From NCBI RefSeq assembly GCF_014860165.1, contig NZ_JACZKG010000037.1, positions 1-45,141 on the forward strand: 45,141 bases of DNA, written 5' to 3'. Positions 7,125 to 15,194 of this stretch are shown piece after piece (position 1 is the first letter of the stretch; every line of letters begins with the position of its first letter). Made by a program: the position numbers and the translations under genes. This DNA comes from Devosia sp. Its GTDB lineage: Bacteria; Pseudomonadota; Alphaproteobacteria; Rhizobiales; Devosiaceae. Under the pieces are notes generated by a model that ran no database searches, had not been told where the DNA came from, and saw only the letters and a list, made by a program, of their open reading frames with translations.

Positions 7125-10100
7125 ATGGCGAAGAACCCGACCCCCCAGAACGATCCCGCCGCGCTGGCCTTTTCAGCAGTCGAAGACGCCCTCAAGGAAT
7201 CTGTGTTCAGCCTCGACAGCACCCCGCAGCAGGCGCCGGAGCGCCGGCCCGCGGAGAACATCCGCTCGGAGCGCCTGCGCGCCGCCGACAAGATCGCCCA
7301 GCAGGCGGGCAGCGTCGCCAATGACGACCGCTTCCCCACCTCCAAGATTCTCTACAACCTGCAGAACCGCTCCTCGGCCGCCCCGACCTGGATTGCCCTG
7401 GTGCTTTCGGCCGTGTGGCTTGCCGTCGCCGGCACCGTCGCCTGGCTGCGCTATGGCTCGCAGATGGGCAATTTCAGCAGCTTCGTCAGCACCATCGATT
7501 TCATCGGCCTGGTTGCGGTCCTGTTCCTGCCCGTGCTTGGCTTCTTTGCCGTGGCGACCCTGTTCCGCCGCGCGCAGGACCTGCGCAACGCCGCATCGTC
7601 CATCACCCAGGCCGCCATCCGCCTCGCCGAACCCGAAGTGACCGCCGCCGACAAGGTGGCCTCCGTGGGCCAGGCCGTGCGCCGCGAGGTCAACGCCCTG
7701 GGCGACGGGCTCGAACGCGCTCTGTCGCGCGCCGGTGAGCTCGAAGTGATGATCCATAACGAGGTCACCGCGCTCGAACGCACCTATTCGGACAATGAAT
7801 CGCGCATGCGTGCGCTGATTGCCGAGCTGGCCAGCCAGCGCGAAAGCGTGCTGACCAATACCGAGCGCGTGCGCGAAGCGATCACCGAGAGCCATACCGG
7901 CCTCGTCTTCGACCTCGACATGATCAGCCAGCGCATTTCCGGCACCATCGTGGAAAGCGGCGGCAACCTGACCCGCGCCCTCGAAACCGCCGGCAATACG
8001 CTGACCAATTCCTTCGGCGAGCGCACCGAGAGCTTCGTGTCGCTGGTCGATAACCGCACCACCGACTTCATCAGCTCGCTCGACGACAGCGCCAACCGCC
8101 TGGCCCTGACATTCGAAGACCAGACGGGCGCCATGGCCCGCACGCTGGACGCCCGCGCCGCCGAGCTCAATGCCGGAGTCGAGAGCCGCATCGCCAAGCT
8201 GACCGACGCGCTGGATTCCCATTCCGTTTCCATCGGCAATGCCATCGACTCGCGCACCCACCTGATCGAGGAGCGGACTGCCGCCCTCACCGGCTCGTTC
8301 GAGGAGCGCACGCTCTCGATCACCAGCCTGCTTGAGTCGCGGACCGGCGAACTGACTTCGGCGCTCGACGAACGCACTTCGGCGCTCTCCACCCTGCTCA
8401 CCGATGGCGGCGCTTCGCTGCTCGAACAGCTGCGCGAGCGCGGTCACCAGGTGACCGGCGGCCTCGACATGATCGGCCAGCGCATCGCCGAGGACATTTC
8501 CGCCCGCTCGCACGAGGCCGAAGTGTTGCTCAATGCGCTGACCCGCCAGCTGGATGAGTCGGTTTCCATCCAGCTCAACGCCATGGACAGCCGCCTGCAG
8601 TCGGCGATGATCGAAATCAACGGCGCCCTTGACGACACCTCCGAGCGGGCCCGCATTACCCTGGCCACCGCCGGTCAGGATTCGCTGAGCCAGTTCGACA
8701 CCCGCCTCAACGAGATCGCCAACATTCTCGACAGCCGCCTGCACACACTGGACGATGTCATCGGCGACAAGGGCGACAGCCTGATCGCCCGCCTCGACGA
8801 GCAGGGCACCAGCTTTGCCGCCCGCGCCAACGTGCTGGAAATGGCACTCAACCAGGAATCGGGCCGCTTCAACGACGTGGTGGCCGAGCGCACCCGCGAA
8901 ATGGGCGAGGTGCTCGGCGCCCGGACCAAGGCCATCACAGAGAGCCTGACCAACCGCACCCGCGAAATCTCGGATTCGCTGGAAGGCCATGCCGGCATCA
9001 TCGCCGAAGCCCTTGACGGCCGGACCAAGGCCATCGACGACATCCTGGCCGCGCGCACGACCGAGCTGGGCAGCACCATCGAGACCCGCGCGCTCGAACT
9101 GGACGAGACGCTGGCCAACCGCAGCCGCGACATGGGCGAGGCTATCCGCGTCCGCAGCCAGGAGCTGGGCGAGACCCTGACCGGCAGCACCACCGCCTTC
9201 GACCAGGCCATTGCCGGACGCACACAACGGCTGGCTGACACCCTGTCGGAAAAGACCAACGCCCTGTCGCTGGAACTGGACGCCCGCACCGGTACGCTGG
9301 CCAGCCAGCTCGACGAGCGCACCGAGACCTTGGTGTCCCAGCTCGATGAGCGCACCACCACCCTGACCGGCGCGCTGGACAGCCGCGGCGCCGAACTGCG
9401 CACCGCCCTTGACAGCGGCACCCAGCAGCTTGCCCAGGCCGTCGGCACCCGCACGCAGCAGCTGTCGGAAGCCCTTGGTACGCGCACCCAGGCACTCAGC
9501 GACACGCTGGCGACCCACACCACTTCGATCGGCGAGACCATCGGTCTGCGCACGGCAGAACTGGCCGAAACCATCGCCCACCAGGGCGAGGAAGCCCGCA
9601 ACAAGATCGACGGCTCGCTGCGCCTTGCCACCGATACGATGGGCGAACGCGTGGGCAGCATGTCGAGCCTGATCGCCGAGAAGGTCAACGAGCTCAACAA
9701 CAATCTCGGTCATGGCCTCGACAACGCCATTGCCCGCATTTCCGACGCCGAGCATGGCGTCACCGCGCGCATCGACCATGCCAGTGCCACGGTCGGCGAG
9801 AGCGCCCGCCGCGCCGCCGAGCTCATCGAGACCGGTGTCAACTCGGCCCGCCAGGCAATCAGCGACATGGTCGACCAGCGCCTGGGCACCCTGCCCGAGG
9901 CCATCACGGCCCGGGCCGACATCACGGCCGAGCGCCTCGCCGCGCTCAATGCCTCGATCAACACCTCGATCACCCAGTCGATGGCCGACCTCGAGGCCGG
10001 CGCCGATCGCATCGAGGAAACCATCGCCACCCGCATCACGGCGGCAACCCAGAACATCTCGACCGACATCACCAACACTGCCAACCGCATGGACAGCGCC

Positions 10101-12341
10101 GTGCGGACCGCGCTGGAGCAGATCCGCGTCGCGGCCACCGATATCGACCAGCTGCTTACGGTCAAGGCCGTGGATGCGGTGGACAGCATCGAGACCCGCC
10201 TCACCGGAATCAACCGCTCCGTCGAGCAGCACACCAATGCCTTCGCCGCCCTGGTGACCGAGAAGTCCGAACAGTTGCAGGGCGCGCTCGCCAGCCACGG
10301 CAACCTGCTGCGCGACGCCCTGGGCGAGAATGCCCGCGAGGCCGAGGCCATCATGGCCGTGTCGACCTCGCGCATCCTCACCGATGTCACTGCCGCTCTC
10401 GGCAAGCTCAACGACAGCAACCTGCTGCTGCAGCGCGTGCTGGATGCCTCGACCGCCAACCTGGCCAATCTCGAGACATCTGTCGCACAGCAGACCCAGA
10501 CCTATTCGACCACTGTCCGCGAGGCCATCGGCCAGACCGAACAGGCCGGCGCCATGGTCAGCCAGCATGTCGGCGCCCTCCAGACCACGATCCGCAGCAT
10601 GGTCGACGAGTTCTCGACCGTGCTCGGCCGGCTGGATGCCGAAGCGGCCAACATGTCCCAGGCCTCCACTGCCCTGGCCCTCACCAGCGACGACGCCCTG
10701 CAGACGCTCGAGGATCGCCGCAGCGCCATGGACGCGCTGGCCCAGAGCTTCGCCTCACGCGCCGACGATATCGACGGCCGCATGCGCCTGTTCGCGCAAT
10801 CGATCGCCGACACGGTCAACGATACCGAACGCCGCCTGATCGGCGCCCGCCGCGCCATGGACGAAGCGCTGACGGCCACGACAGGCACGGTGGTGCAGAC
10901 CCTGGAACAGACTACCGGCACTATTACCGAGGCCATCCAGGCATCGACGCACGAAGTCACCGACGCGCTCTACAGCACCAACGAGCGCTTCACCTCGACG
11001 CTGTCGTCCAATGCCAGCCAGGTCGACAGCGCCGTTCAGCGCGCCGCCGAAGCCGCCGCCGCCGCACTCAACCAGACCGCTTCGTCGGTCCGGACGGCGC
11101 TCAGCGACCAGGCCAACCAGGTCAACAATGCGCTCGAGGACAATGCCAACAAGGTCAGCGACGTCCTCGCCGCAACGGCCGGCAATGTCACCGACGTGCT
11201 CAACACCACCACCAGCACGCTGGCGGACACGATCAACGACAGCTCCGTTTCGGTGCGCAACGCCATTGCGTCCAATACCGGCCAGCTGCGCAATGCCATC
11301 GACCAGACCACCGGCACCTTCCGCCAGGCGCTCGACGAGACCTCGGGCGAAGTCACCAACCGCCTGGGCGAATTCCGCGGCGCTGCCGATGCCGAAGGCC
11401 GCCGCGCCAATGCTGCCCTGCAGCAGGCGCAGCAGATGATGGTCGTCGAAATGCAGCGCGCCATCGAGGAAGCCACCCAGCGCTTCAACGACACGGCGCG
11501 CGCGATGCGCGAGACCGCCAAGGAAGTGGGCAGCGAACTCGAAGCCACCCGCGCCGAGCTGGCGCGCGGCGTCAACGAACTGCCCGAGGAAACCCGCGCC
11601 AGCGCCGCCGCCATGCGTCGTGTCGTGGCCGAGCAGATCGAGGCGCTCAGCGAGCTCAATGCCATCGTGCGCAGCCAGCCGGCCACGCATGACCTCAATG
11701 ATCGCCGCCCGCCCCGCCCTGCTTCGCGGACCGAGCCCCGCCATGAGCCGGCTTACCAGCCGCCTCGCCAGCCCGAGCCGGTCCGCGAGACCTATCGCGA
11801 GCCCGCGGCGCGGCAGACGATTCTGGTCGATCCGATCCGCCCAAGCGAGCCCGTGCGTCGCGCCGAGCCGGTGCGCCAGCCCGAGCCGCAGCCGGTTGCC
11901 GAAGCCGAGCCGGAAGCCCCAGCGGCCGCATCCGAAAATGGCGGCTGGCTGCGCGATGTGCTGCGCAACGCTACCGCCAAGCAGCAAAGCACGCAGCCCC
12001 AGCAGACCGGCCTGTCCGGTCTGACCGAGGAAATCGCCCACTCCATCGATGATGCTGCGCTGGCCGACGCCTGGGCCCGCTATCAGGCCGGCGAATCCAA
12101 CGTGTTCTCGCGCCGGATCTATACGCTGGCCGGCCAGGGCACCTATGACGACGTGCGCAAGAAGCTGCAGCGCGAACCCGAATTCGCCCGCACGGCACAG
12201 GCCTATATGAGCGAGTTCGAACAGCTGCTGAAGCGCGCCGCCGCCGGCGCCCACCCCGCCGCCGAAACCCGCGAATACCTGCTGAGCGACCGCGGCAAGG
12301 TCTACACCACCCTCGCCCATGCGAGCGGCCGGTTGAACTAG
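7125..12341 (+). CDS. gpr: Growth pole ring protein (GPR/RgsE-like), giant membrane-anchored hendecad-repeat protein
   Basis: This 1738-residue protein is by far the largest in the window. An N-terminal cytoplasmic part is followed by two membrane segments (about 89-111 and 126-147), then RRAQDLRNAAS and a conserved region with VRREVNALGDGLERAL and HNEVTALERTYSDNE, which I recognise from the Agrobacterium GPR and Sinorhizobium RgsE family. About residues 297-1410 are mostly 11-residue repeats predicted to form long coiled or apolipoprotein-like helices. A Pro/Arg/Glu-rich linker (about 1525-1605) leads to a conserved C-terminal alpha domain. GPR forms a ring at the growing pole needed for polar growth and rod shape. 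The ATG at 7125 gives MAKNPTPQND; the frame is open to 7056, but upstream residues look non-coding. A strong terminator follows. Confidence 0.85.
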   Translation: MAKNPTPQNDPAALAFSAVEDALKESVFSLDSTPQQAPERRPAENIRSERLRAADKIAQQAGSVANDDRFPTSKILYNLQNRSSAAPTWIALVLSAVWLAVAGTVAWLRYGSQMGNFSSFVSTIDFIGLVAVLFLPVLGFFAVATLFRRAQDLRNAASSITQAAIRLAEPEVTAADKVASVGQAVRREVNALGDGLERALSRAGELEVMIHNEVTALERTYSDNESRMRALIAELASQRESVLTNTERVREAITESHTGLVFDLDMISQRISGTIVESGGNLTRALETAGNTLTNSFGERTESFVSLVDNRTTDFISSLDDSANRLALTFEDQTGAMARTLDARAAELNAGVESRIAKLTDALDSHSVSIGNAIDSRTHLIEERTAALTGSFEERTLSITSLLESRTGELTSALDERTSALSTLLTDGGASLLEQLRERGHQVTGGLDMIGQRIAEDISARSHEAEVLLNALTRQLDESVSIQLNAMDSRLQSAMIEINGALDDTSERARITLATAGQDSLSQFDTRLNEIANILDSRLHTLDDVIGDKGDSLIARLDEQGTSFAARANVLEMALNQESGRFNDVVAERTREMGEVLGARTKAITESLTNRTREISDSLEGHAGIIAEALDGRTKAIDDILAARTTELGSTIETRALELDETLANRSRDMGEAIRVRSQELGETLTGSTTAFDQAIAGRTQRLADTLSEKTNALSLELDARTGTLASQLDERTETLVSQLDERTTTLTGALDSRGAELRTALDSGTQQLAQAVGTRTQQLSEALGTRTQALSDTLATHTTSIGETIGLRTAELAETIAHQGEEARNKIDGSLRLATDTMGERVGSMSSLIAEKVNELNNNLGHGLDNAIARISDAEHGVTARIDHASATVGESARRAAELIETGVNSARQAISDMVDQRLGTLPEAITARADITAERLAALNASINTSITQSMADLEAGADRIEETIATRITAATQNISTDITNTANRMDSAVRTALEQIRVAATDIDQLLTVKAVDAVDSIETRLTGINRSVEQHTNAFAALVTEKSEQLQGALASHGNLLRDALGENAREAEAIMAVSTSRILTDVTAALGKLNDSNLLLQRVLDASTANLANLETSVAQQTQTYSTTVREAIGQTEQAGAMVSQHVGALQTTIRSMVDEFSTVLGRLDAEAANMSQASTALALTSDDALQTLEDRRSAMDALAQSFASRADDIDGRMRLFAQSIADTVNDTERRLIGARRAMDEALTATTGTVVQTLEQTTGTITEAIQASTHEVTDALYSTNERFTSTLSSNASQVDSAVQRAAEAAAAALNQTASSVRTALSDQANQVNNALEDNANKVSDVLAATAGNVTDVLNTTTSTLADTINDSSVSVRNAIASNTGQLRNAIDQTTGTFRQALDETSGEVTNRLGEFRGAADAEGRRANAALQQAQQMMVVEMQRAIEEATQRFNDTARAMRETAKEVGSELEATRAELARGVNELPEETRASAAAMRRVVAEQIEALSELNAIVRSQPATHDLNDRRPPRPASRTEPRHEPAYQPPRQPEPVRETYREPAARQTILVDPIRPSEPVRRAEPVRQPEPQPVAEAEPEAPAAASENGGWLRDVLRNATAKQQSTQPQQTGLSGLTEEIAHSIDDAALADAWARYQAGESNVFSRRIYTLAGQGTYDDVRKKLQREPEFARTAQAYMSEFEQLLKRAAAGAHPAAETREYLLSDRGKVYTTLAHASGRLN
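8880..9572 (+). repeat. 21 consecutive 33-bp (11-residue) hendecad repeats in the GPR homologue
   Basis: Residues 586-816 divide exactly into 21 units of 11, with no insertion or deletion. The pattern is hydrophobic-x-x-R-T-x-x-hydrophobic-x-x-x, for example LDERTETLVSQ, LDERTTTLTGA, VGTRTQQLSEA and LGTRTQALSDT. The phase continues in weaker form on both sides. The DNA units are diverged, so this is a protein repeat, not a young tandem duplication. Confidence 0.9.
10890..11351 (+). repeat. 14 consecutive hendecad repeats of a second type in the GPR homologue
   Basis: Residues 1256-1409 form 14 exact units of 11 with the pattern hydrophobic-x-x-x-hydrophobic followed by a polar Ser/Thr/Asn/Gln-rich stretch, for example VNNALEDNANK, VSDVLAATAGN and LRNAIDQTTGT. 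They lack the RT dipeptide of the first array, so the protein has two distinct repeat classes. Confidence 0.88.
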
Positions 12342-12358
12342 GTTTGGCGATTGGAATT

Positions 12359-12390
12359 GAAAACGGCCCCGGGAAACCGGGGCCGTTTTC
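12359..12390 (+). terminator. Strong intrinsic terminator of the GPR homologue
   Basis: A 14-bp perfect stem starting GAAAACGGCCCCGG closes on a GAAA tetraloop, 17 bp after the stop codon, with TTTT at the 3' arm and a further GTTTT after it. It would stop plus-strand transcription. Confidence 0.88.
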
Positions 12391-12515
12391 GTTTTGCCTA
12401 GGAACAGATCTCGCGGGCGGCGTTGCTCGAACCTGTCGGACAGGCGCCGAGAGAGCGTGACTGCCGGCTCCCGATATGCGGACACACCTGCCGCGCGTCA
12501 CCCACACCCACCGTG

Positions 12516-12546
12516 CGTCACCCTCGGGTCAAGCCCGAGGGTGACG
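12516..12546. repeat. REP-like palindrome
   Basis: Arms CGTCACCCTCGGG and CCCGAGGGTGACG (13 bp, perfect) flank a 5-nt loop. Palindromes with this core are dispersed in many alphaproteobacterial genomes. It lies between the convergent GPR-homologue and MFS genes. The 223-bp gap from 12391 to 12614 holds this and the next palindrome and no gene. Confidence 0.65.
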
Positions 12547-12552
12547 ACCTGT

Positions 12553-12581
12553 GTTGTTGGCACCCCCTCGGTGCCAACAAC
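12553..12581. terminator. Second palindrome, possible terminator of the MFS gene
   Basis: Arms GTTGTTGGCACC and GGTGCCAACAAC (12 bp, perfect) flank a 5-nt loop, 33 bp downstream of the minus-strand MFS stop codon. No T-run follows, so it could act with the neighbouring palindrome as a transcript end or be a repeat. Confidence 0.45.
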
Positions 12582-12614
12582 TGCGCCAATGCCCTCCGCG
12601 CGTCTCGTCCACCC

Positions 12615-13817
12615 TCACCCCGCGGTGATCGCGTCTTCCTTGGGCTGCATCATCTTCAGCGACAGCCAGATGCACAAGGCGCCGATGGCCGCGGCCAGCG
12701 CCGCGAACAGGAAGGCATGGGCACCATAAAGGCCGACAAGCCAGCCGAAGCCGACCAGCGCCAGGACCGAGGCAATCTGCTGCAGCACCGTGAACAGGCT
12801 CTGCGTTTCGGCAGCAATATCCTCGCTGGTCCAGTTGGCGATGAAATGCACGCAGCCCAGATAGCCCAGGGCATAGGTGACACCATGGGTGAGTTGCAGC
12901 AGGACCAGCACCCAGACAGGCGGCGAGAACGCCATCGCCGCCCAGCGCAGCACCGAGACCAGTGCTGAGATCAGGATCATGTGGCGGGCCGATACCCGCC
13001 CGCCGAAGCGTCTCCACACGAACATCATGCCGGCCTCGGCCGCCGCCCCCAGCGCGATCAGCGGGCCGATAATGTCTTCGGAAATCCCCTGCTCCTTCCA
13101 GATCAGTGCGGCAAAGGCGTTGAGGATGACGTGGGTGCCAAAGATGATGGCAAAGCCGATCAACGGCAGGATGAACCAGGGCTTGGTGACGATCTCTCGC
13201 AGCTTGCCGGCGACCGGACGGATGGTCGCTACCGTGGCCTGCTCGGGCGGTGCCCGGAAGGCCGGCAATTGCAGCGCGACCACCGCGCGCAGCAGGGTGA
13301 GACCGACGAAGAGCGGCACGAAGATGTCTGAACCGAACCAGACCACGAGGAACCCGGTAAAGCCGTTGAACAGCATGAAGCCCACCGTGCCCCAGGCGCG
13401 GATGGTGCCGAAGTCGCTGCCATTGCGGCGCGTCATGCGCATGGTGGCCGCGTCGAGCACCGGGCCGACGGCGCCGGCCGGCATGGCCGCCAGTGTCCAC
13501 AGCAGCAGGATGCCCCAGAACTCGTTGACGAAGAACAGCCCGATCGGAACGATGCCGGCGATCAAGGCCCCGATGACGATGGCCTGCCGCCAGTCGCTGG
13601 CCCTGTCGGCAATCCGGCCGACGATCAGGTTGAGCGCCAGGATCATGAAGACTGGCACGGCATTGATGATGCCTATCTGCTCGGTGGTAATGCCCTTTTC
13701 GCTCAGCCAGATGGGCAGGAACATGACGGCCGCGCCCGGCCCCATGTAGAACGTGAAGTAAAAGGCAGTCGTGCGGAATTCCGGCGTCAGGCGCGAACGC
13801 GCCTCGGTGAGCGACAT
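12615..13817 (-). CDS. MFS transporter, HcaT-like (MFS_1_like), first of a tandem pair
   Basis: A roughly 400-residue polytopic inner membrane protein with about 12 hydrophobic segments. It shows the MFS-type loop VGRIADRASDWR after the second membrane segment and the family-specific MRMTRRNGSDFGTIRAWGTV. The overall pattern resembles the HcaT/LacY-like branch of the major facilitator superfamily (Pfam MFS_1_like). The substrate is unknown. I placed the start at the ATG at 13817 (MSLTEARSRL), which puts the first membrane segment about 20 residues in; the frame is open to 13862 and the ribosome binding site is weak. It is 96 bp downstream of its paralogue on the same strand. Confidence 0.85.
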   Translation of the reverse strand: MSLTEARSRLTPEFRTTAFYFTFYMGPGAAVMFLPIWLSEKGITTEQIGIINAVPVFMILALNLIVGRIADRASDWRQAIVIGALIAGIVPIGLFFVNEFWGILLLWTLAAMPAGAVGPVLDAATMRMTRRNGSDFGTIRAWGTVGFMLFNGFTGFLVVWFGSDIFVPLFVGLTLLRAVVALQLPAFRAPPEQATVATIRPVAGKLREIVTKPWFILPLIGFAIIFGTHVILNAFAALIWKEQGISEDIIGPLIALGAAAEAGMMFVWRRFGGRVSARHMILISALVSVLRWAAMAFSPPVWVLVLLQLTHGVTYALGYLGCVHFIANWTSEDIAAETQSLFTVLQQIASVLALVGFGWLVGLYGAHAFLFAALAAAIGALCIWLSLKMMQPKEDAITAG

Positions 13818-13913
13818 GGGGAAACAAACTCGGAAAAAGCCGGGCCGGAGCGGCGACGGCAAATCAGGGTAGCGTTAATACGCCACCAGTCCATATCGAT
13901 TTCGCCGAACCCG

Positions 13914-15110
13914 TCAATGCGCGTCCTTGGGTGGGCGAATCTGCAGGGACACCAGCACGCACACGATCGCCACCAATGCCGTGACCGTCGAATAAAAGAA
14001 GGCATAGGAGCCGAAATGTTCGAACAGCACGCCGAACACGATCAGCGCCAGCATCGAGGCGCCCATATTGAGCATGTTGGCAAAGCCCTGCGCTTCGGCG
14101 GCATTGGCCTCGTTGGTCCAGTTGGCGATGAAGTGCACTACGCCGAAATAGCCCATGCCGAAGCTGAAGGCATGCAGCATCTGCGTGAAGAACAGGACTT
14201 CAACCGGCGGATTGAAGGCCATGATGGTGAACCGCAGCAGCCCGGCCATGGCGCAGGCCAGGATCATGTTGCGCGCCGTCACGCGGCCGCCAAACCGCCG
14301 CCAGGCAAACATCAGGATCGCCTCGCCCACCGCCGCAATGCCCAGCAGCGGCCCCAGGAAATAGCTCGGAATGCCATTCTCGTGCCAGAGCAGCGCCGCA
14401 AAGCCCCCGATCAGCGCATTGCTCGAATTGACCAGCGAAAAGGCCAGCAGCGGCAGCACGAACCAGAGCTGGAGGGAATCGCGCAGGCGGCTTGGCGCGG
14501 CAGGATCGCCTGTCGGCGTGTTGGCGAGGGTCGCCTCCGTTGCCGGGGCGCGGAAGCGCGGCAGGATGAAGGCCACCGCGGCGCGCACCAGGACGGTCGC
14601 CACATAAAGGCCGACAAACACGCCCGATCCCAGAACATTGAGCAGGAGGCCGAGCCCCGCCGCGGCGAAAACATAGCCCACGGTTGCCCAGGCGCGGACG
14701 GCGCCGAAATCGGTACCGTTGCGGCGGGTCATGCGTACGCTTGCTGCGTCGATGATCGGCGCCACCAGCCCGTTGCTGGTCGCCGTCAGCGCCCAGACGG
14801 CGAGGATGCCCCAGAATTCGGAAACGAAAAACAGCGGCAGCGGCGCCAGCGCCGATAGCCATGAGATGACGATCAGCGCCGTACGCCAGTCGTCAGCCTT
14901 GTCCGCAATGCGGCCCACGATGATGTTGAGCAGCAGCAGGCAGAGCGTCGGCAGCGCATTGATGAGCCCGATCTGATCCGCCGGAAGACCATGCTCGCTG
15001 AGCCAAATGCCCAGAAAGACCGAGGCGACGCCACCGGGCACATAGACCATGAATTGATAAATGGAAGCGCGCAGCTCGGGGGTGTCCAAGCGCGAAAGTG
15101 CCGATGGCAT
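13914..15110 (-). CDS. MFS transporter, HcaT-like (MFS_1_like), second of a tandem pair
   Basis: A 398-residue inner membrane protein clearly paralogous to the product of 12615-13817. Shared segments include VRMTRRNGTDFGAVRAWATV, WRRFGGRVTARNMIL and VHFIANWTNE, against MRMTRRNGSDFGTIRAWGTV, WRRFGGRVSARHMIL and VHFIANWTSE. The pair probably arose by duplication and is likely co-transcribed. The ATG at 15110 gives MPSALSRLDT, with GGAG 12 nt upstream; the longer frame to 15173 is not supported. The substrate cannot be read from sequence; the HcaT branch includes proton symporters for aromatic acids and sugars. Confidence 0.85.
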   Translation of the reverse strand: MPSALSRLDTPELRASIYQFMVYVPGGVASVFLGIWLSEHGLPADQIGLINALPTLCLLLLNIIVGRIADKADDWRTALIVISWLSALAPLPLFFVSEFWGILAVWALTATSNGLVAPIIDAASVRMTRRNGTDFGAVRAWATVGYVFAAAGLGLLLNVLGSGVFVGLYVATVLVRAAVAFILPRFRAPATEATLANTPTGDPAAPSRLRDSLQLWFVLPLLAFSLVNSSNALIGGFAALLWHENGIPSYFLGPLLGIAAVGEAILMFAWRRFGGRVTARNMILACAMAGLLRFTIMAFNPPVEVLFFTQMLHAFSFGMGYFGVVHFIANWTNEANAAEAQGFANMLNMGASMLALIVFGVLFEHFGSYAFFYSTVTALVAIVCVLVSLQIRPPKDAH

Positions 15111-15194
15111 GAAAGGTAACTCCGGGCGAATACAGCCCGGCGCCTTCCTGAATCGAATCGGCGGCCAATTCAAGGCCGTTTTGCAACGTTACTG

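Noticed and set aside
7173..10568. A long open frame of 1131 codons on the minus strand
   Set aside because: It is the antisense shadow of the GC-rich repeat region of the GPR homologue. It has no ribosome binding site or recognisable motif, and its composition (Gly/Ala/Val/Gln-rich) reflects the complement of coding DNA.
8013..11351. Possible DNA-level tandem repeats or phase-variable tract in the GPR homologue
   Set aside because: The 33-bp units differ strongly at the DNA level and share only a protein pattern. No unit is repeated exactly, so slippage is unlikely.
10755..12485. A 576-codon minus-strand frame over the C-terminal end of the GPR homologue
   Set aside because: It lies opposite conserved coding sequence and crosses the strong terminator. 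Nothing in it resembles a protein family.
12394..12968. Plus-strand frames in the gap after the GPR homologue
   Set aside because: They cover the palindromes and the start of an antisense region to the MFS gene. Their residues (many Pro, Arg, Ser, His) look non-coding.
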